A stretch of DNA of 9,913 nucleotides from Prevotella sp. CAG:1092 (lineage in GTDB: Bacteria; Bacteroidota; Bacteroidia; Bacteroidales; Bacteroidaceae), in NCBI GenBank assembly GCA_000436915.1, contig HF994130.1:1-9913 (forward strand), read 5' to 3'. The position numbers were made by a program, and so were the translations under genes. Shown piece by piece: positions 1 through 5,027 of the stretch (positions are counted from its first letter, which is position 1; every line of letters begins with the position of its first letter). Below the pieces are notes generated by a model that searched no databases, was not told where the DNA came from, and was given only the letters and a program-made list of their open reading frames with translations.

Positions 1-1198
1 GTCCGTCGTCCATATTCACGTCTATCACCAAGGCGCCATCTTCAACCTGTCGGCGGGCTATGTCGAGTGCCTCTTGATAGTTTTTCTCTTTTATCAGTCG
101 CAGAAACTTTCGCGAACCAGCCACGTTGCATCGTTCGCCCACATTGACAAACGGTATATTCTCGTTCACATCCAGCATCTCCAGTCCGCTCAACCATAGC
201 GTGTGTGGCTTCTCTGGTAGTTGGCGTGGTTTGATGCCTTGCGACATCTCGTAGTATCTGCGTATAAATTCGTCGGTAGTACCACAACATCCGCCCACGA
301 TGTTCACCAACTCTTCGTCCATAAACTCCTTTATCTGTGGCGACATCGATTCTGCCGTTTCGTCGTATTGTCCGAGCTCGTTAGGCAGTCCGGCGTTAGG
401 ATAGGCAGATATATAATAAGGTGCCTTGCGAGCAAGCTCAGCCAGATAAGGCTTCATCTGTCGTGCTCCAAACGAGCAGTTTAAGCCCACGGAGAATATA
501 TTCAGCGAAGAGATGCTTGCCAAGAATCCGTCGAGGGTCTGACCGCTTAGGGTTCTGCCTGCAAGGTCGCTCACCGTTACGCTCAGCATCACGGGCAACG
601 CCAGTCCTCGCTCCTCATTCACTCTTCGGCAAGCCTCAATAGCCGCCTTAGCGTTTAGTGTGTCGAAGATGGTTTCTATCAGGAATGCGTCTACCCCACC
701 CTCAGCCAAAGCATCAGCCTGCAGGAGATAAGCCTCCAACATCTCATCGTAGGTGATGTCGCGAGCTGCCGGATTCGACACGTCGGGACTCAACGAGCAA
801 GTTTTGTTGGTCGGACCAATGCTTCCTGCCACAAATCGTGGCCATTCGGCTGAAGAAAACTCGTCTGCAGCCTTTCGAGCCAATTGTGCACCCACGAGTG
901 CCATCTGTCGGCTATAATCCTCCAGATGATAGTCGGCTTGCGATATAGGTTGCGACGAAAAAGTGTTTGTCTCTATGATGTCGGCGCCTGCAGCAAGATA
1001 TTTGCGATGAATATCCATCACCACGTCGGGACGTGTGATGTTCAGCACATCGTTGTTGCCCTTTTGCTGGCATTCGGTATCTGGCAGCTCATTACATCTA
1101 AAGTCAGCCTCGCCAAGTCCGTAGCTCTGAATCATTGTTCCCTGAGCTCCGTCCAATATCAATATCTTCTGCTTTATTTGTTCCTGAATTGTCTTCAT
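1..1198 (-). CDS. metH: Cobalamin-dependent methionine synthase, N-terminal part (partial)
   Basis: This is the first 399 codons of MetH, which transfers a methyl group from 5-methyltetrahydrofolate through cobalamin to homocysteine, giving methionine and THF in the cytoplasm. The gene starts at ATG 1198 (MKTIQEQIKQ) and is cut by the left edge. Residues 1 to about 320 form the homocysteine-binding barrel, with DGAQGTMIQ at 16-24, LNCSFGARQM at 239-248 and GGCCGTT at 302-308. Cys241, Cys304 and Cys305 match the three zinc ligands of the family. From about residue 345 the pterin-binding domain begins (FVNVGERCNVAGSRKF, 350-365). The cobalamin and reactivation domains would lie outside the window. 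Only 24 nt separate it from the smpB stop, so it is probably co-transcribed with smpB. No riboswitch or Shine-Dalgarno sequence is visible before it. Identity is very secure; a complete downstream part is assumed. Confidence 0.96.
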   Translation of the reverse strand, partial: MKTIQEQIKQKILILDGAQGTMIQSYGLGEADFRCNELPDTECQQKGNNDVLNITRPDVVMDIHRKYLAAGADIIETNTFSSQPISQADYHLEDYSRQMALVGAQLARKAADEFSSAEWPRFVAGSIGPTNKTCSLSPDVSNPAARDITYDEMLEAYLLQADALAEGGVDAFLIETIFDTLNAKAAIEACRRVNEERGLALPVMLSVTVSDLAGRTLSGQTLDGFLASISSLNIFSVGLNCSFGARQMKPYLAELARKAPYYISAYPNAGLPNELGQYDETAESMSPQIKEFMDEELVNIVGGCCGTTDEFIRRYYEMSQGIKPRQLPEKPHTLWLSGLEMLDVNENIPFVNVGERCNVAGSRKFLRLIKEKNYQEALDIARRQVEDGALVIDVNMDDG

Positions 1199-1222
1199 CA
1201 AATGTGTTGTGGTGTTGTTCAC

Positions 1223-1702
1223 TTAAAACCTCTTTATCGCTCTATCCATTTCTCTTCTGTCTTCCTTAGCCTTCAGAGTCTGTCGTTTGTCATACTCCTT
1301 TTTGCCTCGGCATAGCGCTATGTCTACCTTAGCTCTGCCATGATTGTCGATAAACACCAGCGTAGGCACAATGGTGAAGCCTGGCGCCTTGGTGTCTTCA
1401 AACAAATGGCGAATTTCGCGCTTTGTAAGTAGCAACTTGCGGTCGCGCTTAGCCTCGTGGTTGGCATAGCTACCATAGAAATAAGGCGATATGTTCATAC
1501 CTTTAATCCACATTTCGCCCTTTATGATATAGCAATAGGTGTCAACAAGCGAAGCCTTGCCCATGCGAATAGACTTTATCTCGGTACCCGTGAGCTGTAT
1601 GCCAGCCGTGTAAGTATCGATAAAAGTATACTCAAACGAAGCCTTCTTGTTGCGTATCTGTACAGGACTCTTTTTACGGAGTTCCAAATCATTCTTATTC
1701 AT
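1223..1702 (-). CDS. smpB: SsrA-binding protein SmpB
   Basis: SmpB binds tmRNA and brings it to ribosomes stalled on broken mRNAs, where trans-translation tags the peptide and frees the ribosome. The 159-aa product has the usual family length. It shows the OB-fold core, with RNKKASFEYTFIDTYTAGI near 17-35, TGTEIKSIR near 38-46, NISPY near 70-74 and the RDRKLLLTKREI segment near 86-97. It ends in the basic tail KKEYDKRQTLKAKEDRREM, which reads the empty mRNA channel. The start ATG at 1702 lies inside the last codons of the DUF4375 gene (8-nt overlap, 1695-1702), which suggests translational coupling. metH follows after 24 nt. tmRNA itself is not in this window. Confidence 0.97.
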   Translation of the reverse strand: MNKNDLELRKKSPVQIRNKKASFEYTFIDTYTAGIQLTGTEIKSIRMGKASLVDTYCYIIKGEMWIKGMNISPYFYGSYANHEAKRDRKLLLTKREIRHLFEDTKAPGFTIVPTLVFIDNHGRAKVDIALCRGKKEYDKRQTLKAKEDRREMDRAIKRF

Positions 1703-2201
1703 AATCTATTGTTGCAAAATTCTCTATGTTATCATCCACATATCGAGCCACAGCCTCGGTAAATTCTTCTTCGCTTTCCACGAAAGCGTCGTCGTATTTA
1801 TCAAAGTCGGGATATTTCTCAAACAAAGCCATAAACTCCTCGTCGGTATAGTCTTTCTCCAACTCCTCACGATATTTCTTGTATAGCTTATGACATCCGT
1901 TGATGATAGGGCTTAGCGTAGGTAGTCCCCACTCGCGAATGGCGCGAGCAAAAGGGTTAAGGAATATGAAACCGCCTAAACCATTGTGTATGAGTTGGAT
2001 AAATCCGCCATCCATCACTTCTTCGCGCAAGTAATAATAAGCCAGAAGCGTAATCTGGTCGGCATTAAGCTTAGGCATTGTCTCTGCCGAAAGCTCGCCA
2101 CCAATAGCATCATGGATGGCATCCACAAAAACTTTTATAAACTCATCCATGCCCTCTTGAGCAGCCTGCGCAAGGAGGGCGTCTTTTATCTTAATTTCCA
2201 T
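1695..2201 (-). CDS. DUF4375 (DMP19-like) protein
   Basis: The product is a 168-aa acidic cytoplasmic protein with no signal peptide or membrane segment. The central stretch, about residues 50-100 (YYYLREEVMDGGFIQLIHNG, then FARAIREWGL), matches the DUF4375/DMP19 pattern: a helix, then GGF.Q...N..G, then a second conserved helix. Aromatic and acidic residues dominate the C-terminal third (EKYPDFDKYDDAFVESEEEF). The molecular role of this family is not established; DMP19 of Neisseria was described as a DNA-mimic protein, but transfer of that role to this protein is not supported here. It is the first gene of the run with smpB and metH, 80 nt downstream of the promoter at 2281-2311, and its end overlaps smpB by 8 nt. 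Confidence 0.85.
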   Translation of the reverse strand: MEIKIKDALLAQAAQEGMDEFIKVFVDAIHDAIGGELSAETMPKLNADQITLLAYYYLREEVMDGGFIQLIHNGLGGFIFLNPFARAIREWGLPTLSPIINGCHKLYKKYREELEKDYTDEEFMALFEKYPDFDKYDDAFVESEEEFTEAVARYVDDNIENFATIDYE

Positions 2202-2280
2202 ATTGTGTGTACACCTGTATTATGCTCTCCCGACTTTATATAGCAAATGGCCGTTTGCCCGTCGCAAAAGCAATTCGTTG

Positions 2281-2311
2281 CAAAGTTAATGCAAATGAGT
2301 GGAATGACAAA
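2281..2311 (-). promoter_or_regulatory. Promoter for DUF4375-smpB-metH
   Basis: On the minus strand the sequence reads TTTG (2308-2311), a 19-nt spacer, then TAACTTTG (2281-2288). This is an exact match to the Bacteroidota primary sigma consensus TTTG-N19-21-TAnnTTTG. Transcription would begin near 2274, giving a 5' leader of about 73 nt before ATG 2201. No terminator is seen between the three genes it would serve. Confidence 0.75.
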
Positions 2312-2332
2312 ACAAAATACGCAGTTTTTGAT

Positions 2333-2371
2333 TTTGTTATTCCCGAGTGCAGCTTAACTTTGAAAAGTTAA
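2333..2371 (+). promoter_or_regulatory. Rightward promoter candidate overlapped by a palindrome
   Basis: On the plus strand TTTG (2333-2336), an 18-nt spacer and TAACTTTG (2355-2362) fit the Bacteroidota promoter pattern, one base shorter than the usual spacer. The -7 box sits inside the palindrome TTAACTTTGAAAAGTTAA (2354-2371; two 8-bp arms, GA between), as an operator might. No gene follows in this direction before the convergent fhs terminator, so any transcript would be noncoding, or the match may be chance. Confidence 0.4.
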
Positions 2372-2392
2372 TACTTCTTGGCTTCATATGTA

Positions 2393-2443
2393 TTGTATTA
2401 GGAATCATAGCTGTATTATTTGTATTAGGAATCATAGCTGTAT
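2393..2443. repeat. 24-bp direct repeat, two copies
   Basis: Two identical 24-bp units lie at 2393-2416 and 2420-2443, a period of 27 bp with 3 bp between them. The core reads TTAGGAATCATAGCTGTAT. Because the period is a multiple of three, any reading frame through it repeats a short peptide, which explains the open frames seen here. The function is not recognised. Confidence 0.85.
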
Positions 2444-2460
2444 CATATTTTATAAGTTCG

Positions 2461-2533
2461 TTGGTTTTCAAAGGCGAAGTTACAACATTCGAAAAATATA
2501 CTTTCCGAATGTAGTAATTTTGCAGAAAACCAA
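2461..2533. repeat. 73-bp imperfect palindromic element
   Basis: The outer arms are perfect 9-bp inverted repeats: TTGGTTTTC (2461-2469) and GAAAACCAA (2525-2533). Inner arms ACATTCG (2485-2491) and CGAATGT (2506-2512) are also perfect, and pair three further bases after one mismatch, leaving a 6-nt loop (2496-2501). The segments between outer and inner arms are also partly complementary (GAAGTTAC on the left against AAATTAC on the right strand read in reverse). The right half contains TAATTTTG (2515-2522), a match to the -7 promoter box, without a -33 partner. This looks like a REP- or MITE-like element; no target duplication is visible. Confidence 0.65.
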
Positions 2534-2584
2534 TAGCAACAGACAGCACGAGCTCACACGACTACTCGAAAGGCGCCAAGAGTA

Positions 2585-2634
2585 TAGTCGAAATGCAGAA
2601 AACGGATAGTCGAAATGCAGAAAACGGATAGTCG
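2585..2634. repeat. 22-bp tandem repeat, about 2.3 copies
   Basis: Units at 2585-2606 and 2607-2628 are identical and directly abutting, followed by the first six bases (TAGTCG) of a third. The unit contains TGCAGAAAAC, which also occurs at 2521-2530 in the right arm of the neighbouring palindromic element. There are too few copies for a CRISPR array and no spacers. Confidence 0.85.
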
Positions 2635-2677
2635 CACACGGAGCCTTCCGATTAAAATCCGACTAACTTCCGATAAT

Positions 2678-2721
2678 AAAAAAAGACCCGCAGGTCATTA
2701 CAGGAATGGTCTACGAGTCTT
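2678..2721 (-). terminator. Rho-independent terminator of fhs
   Basis: Read on the minus strand, AAGACTCGTAG (2711-2721) pairs with CTGCGGGTCTT (2683-2693) through 11 pairs, two of them G-U, and is followed at once by a run of T (2678-2684). It lies 70 nt after the fhs stop. The plus-strand reading has no T run, so it appears to act only in the leftward direction. Confidence 0.8.
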
Positions 2722-2790
2722 AAAAAAATATGATGATTATCTACTAATCGGACAATTGGGTTAGCAAAGCCTTGCGGACAGATAAAAACA

Positions 2791-4401
2791 TTATGCCAAG
2801 CCCTCGATTTCTCCGTTTATGATATCGATATTCTCGCTCTGAGGATGCAGAGGGAGACCAGGCATGCGGAGAATGTCGCCCGAGATGGCAACGATCATGC
2901 CTGCACCAGCGCTAACCACGAAGTCGCGCACGGTGAAGGTGAAGCCTTCTGGCACACCGATAGCCTTAGGGTCGTCGCTGAAGGAATATTGAGTTTTGGC
3001 TACGCAGATAGGCATCTTGTCCAATCCCCACTCCGCTATGCGCTCCATGGCTTTGCGAGCCTTAGAGGTGAATTCCACCCTGCCGGCACGATACACCTGC
3101 TTGGCTATCTTCTCAATCTTCACTTCTACGCTATCCTCAAGGTCGTAGACGAATTTGATATCCGACGATGGATGCTCTTCGATGGTTTTCAGGCATAGTT
3201 TTGCCAACTCTTCACAACCCTCGCCACCATGCAGATAAGCCTCGTTAGGCGCAAAGTCTACGCCCAGCTTGTTGCAATAAGCCTTTAGCTCGTCGATAGT
3301 TTGCTGGGTGTCGGTGCCAAAGCGATTTAGCGTCACTACTATGGTCTGTCCCATATTCTGCAGGTTTTCTATGTGGCGAGCCATATTGTCGAGACCAGCC
3401 TCGGCAAGTCCACGAGTGGTAACAACGAGGATTGTCATTTTTGGTGTTAGTCCAGCCATGCGACATTTGATATCGAGGAATTTCTCGGCACCAAGGTCGG
3501 CACCAAAGCCAGCTTCGGTAACCACATAGTCGCTGGTAGACATTGCCATCTTGGTAGCCAAAACGCTATTGCATCCGTGGGCAATATTTGCAAACGGACC
3601 GCCATGGATGAAGGCTGCTGTATGCTCGGTAGTTTGCACGAGGTTAGGATGAATGGCATCCATGAGCAGCACGAGCAACGAGCCTACGCCACCAAGGTCG
3701 CGCATATAGAATGGTTTGCCCTCGCAGGTTACACCCAGCAGTATGTTCTCAAGGCGTTTGCGAAGGTCGTCCATATCTGTGGCAAGACAAAGGATAGCCA
3801 TAATCTCGGAAGCAGGAGTGATATCGAACCCCGACTCTCTGACCACACCATTGCCATCGCCCAATCCCGTTACAACATATCTCAGCGCACGATCGTTCAT
3901 ATCCATCACACGTCGCCAATAAACGGTCTTCAGCTGCTCTGGCTTGCCCTGATGGCGAAAGATATAGTTGTCGACAAGAGCCGCTATGAGGTTGTTGGCA
4001 GAAGTGATGGCATGCATATCGCCTGTGAAATGAAGATTTATCTTCTCCATTGGCAACACCTGAGAATAGCCACCGCCAGAGGCGCCTCCCTTCATACCGA
4101 AACAGGGTCCCATGCTTGGCTCACGTAGCGCCAGCGCACTCTTTTTGCCCAAACGATTGAGCGCCATAGAGAGTCCGATGCTCACGGTAGTTTTGCCGAT
4201 GCCAGCCTTGGTAGGCGACATGGCTGTCATAAGAATAAGGTTGCTGCCAGCTACTTTCTTCTCATCGATAAGGTCGATAGGAAGTTTAGCGATGTTTTTG
4301 CCATAATAAACTAAAGAAGACTCGTCGATTCCATATTCCGAAGCGATATCCTTAATGTGCTTCAATGGAGTTTCGCGTGCTATTTGAATGTCTGTTTTCA
4401 C
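2791..4401 (-). CDS. fhs: Formate-tetrahydrofolate ligase
   Basis: The enzyme joins formate and THF using ATP to give 10-formyl-THF, feeding purine and one-carbon metabolism in the cytoplasm. I choose GTG 4401 (VKTDIQIARE) as the start because the N-terminus then matches the family and lies just downstream of a promoter at 4436-4467; the in-frame ATG at 4518 lies upstream of that promoter. The product is 536 aa, against about 555-560 usual for the family. It shows the ATP-binding loop SPTKAGIGKTT (62-72), REPSMGPCFGMKGGASGGGY (93-112), LHFTGDMHAITSANN (123-137), HGGPFANIAHGCNS (266-279), EAGFGADLGAEKF (296-308), AKTQYSFSDDPK (468-479) and the C-terminal MPGLP. The shorter length is explained by about 18 residues missing between VVTTRGL (326-332) and ARHIEN (341-346), where other members carry a KMHGG-type loop. 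It has its own promoter and terminator, so it is a single-gene unit. Confidence 0.95.
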   Translation of the reverse strand: MKTDIQIARETPLKHIKDIASEYGIDESSLVYYGKNIAKLPIDLIDEKKVAGSNLILMTAMSPTKAGIGKTTVSIGLSMALNRLGKKSALALREPSMGPCFGMKGGASGGGYSQVLPMEKINLHFTGDMHAITSANNLIAALVDNYIFRHQGKPEQLKTVYWRRVMDMNDRALRYVVTGLGDGNGVVRESGFDITPASEIMAILCLATDMDDLRKRLENILLGVTCEGKPFYMRDLGGVGSLLVLLMDAIHPNLVQTTEHTAAFIHGGPFANIAHGCNSVLATKMAMSTSDYVVTEAGFGADLGAEKFLDIKCRMAGLTPKMTILVVTTRGLAEAGLDNMARHIENLQNMGQTIVVTLNRFGTDTQQTIDELKAYCNKLGVDFAPNEAYLHGGEGCEELAKLCLKTIEEHPSSDIKFVYDLEDSVEVKIEKIAKQVYRAGRVEFTSKARKAMERIAEWGLDKMPICVAKTQYSFSDDPKAIGVPEGFTFTVRDFVVSAGAGMIVAISGDILRMPGLPLHPQSENIDIINGEIEGLA

Positions 4402-4435
4402 GAAATAGTATTTTTTATTATGTGTTTTTGTAGTG

Positions 4436-4467
4436 CAAAGGAACGGAAAAAATCTTAGTCTTGCAAA
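4436..4467 (-). promoter_or_regulatory. Promoter for fhs
   Basis: On the minus strand TTTG (4464-4467), a 20-nt spacer and TTCCTTTG (4436-4443) fit the Bacteroidota promoter pattern except for T instead of A at the second base of the -7 box. The start of transcription would be near 4429, about 28 nt before the GTG start of fhs. This supports the GTG as the true start. Confidence 0.6.
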
Positions 4468-4593
4468 TAAGTTGCATATAAAAACGATGCTCTTAGTAAG
4501 TTTTAACGCTATAATCACACTTGTTTCCGTTAAACATTCTTAATGTCACAGAAATATTCTTTGTTAAGAAATATAGGTATGAAGCAAAATGCT

Positions 4594-4601
4594 TATCTTT
4601 G
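4594..4601 (+). promoter_or_regulatory. Distal -7 box (TATCTTTG) of the envelope operon
   Basis: TATCTTTG is an exact match to TAnnTTTG. No TTTG is found 19-21 nt upstream (the nearest, at 4560-4563, is 30 nt away), so it is a partial promoter match. It would give a leader of about 110 nt before the gene at 4719. Confidence 0.4.
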
Positions 4602-4621
4602 CAGAAGATAGGCGGCACTCG

Positions 4622-4647
4622 GCAATTTGTGAGCAAGCTCACATTGC
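4622..4647 (+). promoter_or_regulatory. CRP-like palindrome upstream of the proximal -7 box
   Basis: TGTGAGCAAGCTCACA (4628-4643) is a perfect palindrome apart from its central AA, and reads TGTGA-N6-TCACA, the classical CRP/FNR-family half-site arrangement. Outside a TT bulge the pairing continues with GCAA (4622-4625) and TTGC (4644-4647). Its centre is about 25 bp upstream of the -7 box at 4660 and roughly 38 bp upstream of the likely transcription start, where an activator replacing a missing -33 box would sit. Binding by a Crp/Fnr-family protein is inference. Confidence 0.5.
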
Positions 4648-4659
4648 GCTCGTTTGCAC

Positions 4660-4667
4660 TATCTTTG
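4660..4667 (+). promoter_or_regulatory. Proximal -7 box (TATCTTTG) of the envelope operon
   Basis: This is an exact TAnnTTTG match followed by GCAAATAAAA, placing the transcription start near 4674, about 45 nt before the gene at 4719. No TTTG lies at the right spacing upstream; the palindrome at 4628-4643 occupies that position. It is the more likely of the two starts for the operon. Confidence 0.55.
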
Positions 4668-4718
4668 CAAATAAAAAAAGAGTTTTTAGGACTAATAACA
4701 ACAAACACCATAAGGCTT

Positions 4719-5027
4719 ATGATGAGAAATCTACTATATATGATGTTTTCAATGACATTGCTGCTTGGCGCACCTGTTAGCGCTCATGCCAATAATGCCA
4801 TCGAAATTGTCGACAACGATATTGTCGGCATCACAGTTACTGTGTCGGAGTCTACACTTCGTGTTACAGGTGCCACAGGACTAACCCTTAGTATATATAA
4901 TGTAGCAGGCGTGCATGTGCAGAGCTTCCGTGTGGAGGGTGCCGACCGCCGTTATGAACTAAACCTTCCTAAAGGTTGCTATATCGTGAAAGTAGGCAAG
5001 GTGGTTCGCAAAATTTCTATTAAGTGA
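4719..5027 (+). CDS. Small exported protein made almost only of a T9SS type A sorting domain
   Basis: The 102-aa product starts MMRNLLYMMF; ATG 4722 is an equal alternative, one codon shorter. A signal peptide covers residues 1-24 (hydrophobic MMFSMTLLLGAP, cleavage after AHA). After a linker of about 20 residues, residues 49-102 match the C-terminal sorting domain of type IX secretion cargo: LTLSIYNVAGVHVQSF (55-70), LNLPKGCYIVKVGKVVRKIS (81-100). In Porphyromonas and relatives this domain directs proteins across the outer membrane and is cut off or used for lipid anchoring. Here there is almost no cargo in front of it. The stop TGA overlaps the GTG start of the L,D-transpeptidase by 4 nt, suggesting coupled translation. 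The domain assignment is good; what a near-cargo-less protein does is unknown. A frame open back to 4521 exists but is an unlikely extension because it precedes both -7 boxes. Confidence 0.8.
   Translation: MMRNLLYMMFSMTLLLGAPVSAHANNAIEIVDNDIVGITVTVSESTLRVTGATGLTLSIYNVAGVHVQSFRVEGADRRYELNLPKGCYIVKVGKVVRKISIK

Larger units (their letters stand above)
2202..2790. other. Repeat-rich gene-free spacer between DUF4375 and fhs
   Basis: This 589-bp stretch carries no credible gene. It holds, from left to right: the minus-strand promoter of the DUF4375 run, a rightward promoter candidate with a palindrome, a 24-bp direct repeat, a 73-bp palindromic element, a 22-bp tandem repeat, a short repeated CTTCCGAT (2645-2652 and 2667-2674, again 22 bp apart) and the fhs terminator. 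Short open frames exist on both strands across the repeats, but their residues simply mirror the repeats and they lack support as proteins. Confidence 0.7.
4402..4718. other. Divergent regulatory spacer between fhs and the envelope operon
   Basis: This 317-bp stretch holds the leftward fhs promoter and, facing right, two matches to the -7 promoter box plus a CRP-like palindrome. An open frame from 4521 enters the next gene in frame, but its N-terminal part lacks family likeness and precedes both -7 boxes, so the spacer is best read as noncoding. Confidence 0.7.

Noticed and set aside
1199..1222. Cobalamin or SAM riboswitch before metH
   Set aside because: Only 24 nt separate metH from smpB and no structured element is visible there.
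884..1315. 143-aa plus-strand open frame
   Set aside because: It is antisense to metH and smpB, both secure.
2337..2609. Small proteins on both strands across the spacer repeats
   Set aside because: Their residues mirror the direct repeats and the palindrome, and the two strands encode near-identical peptides because of symmetry; no independent support.
2393..2634. Short repeats as a CRISPR array
   Set aside because: There are two different repeat units with only two full copies each and spacers of 0-3 bp; no array architecture or cas genes.
3577..4128. 183-aa plus-strand open frame
   Set aside because: It is entirely antisense to well-supported fhs and has no recognisable domain.
4402..4518. 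N-terminal extension of fhs to an ATG at 4518
   Set aside because: The extra residues do not resemble the family and the ATG lies upstream of the promoter at 4436-4467.
4521..4718. N-terminal extension of the T9SS-domain protein to 4521
   Set aside because: The extension would bury the signal peptide inside the protein and precedes both -7 boxes.
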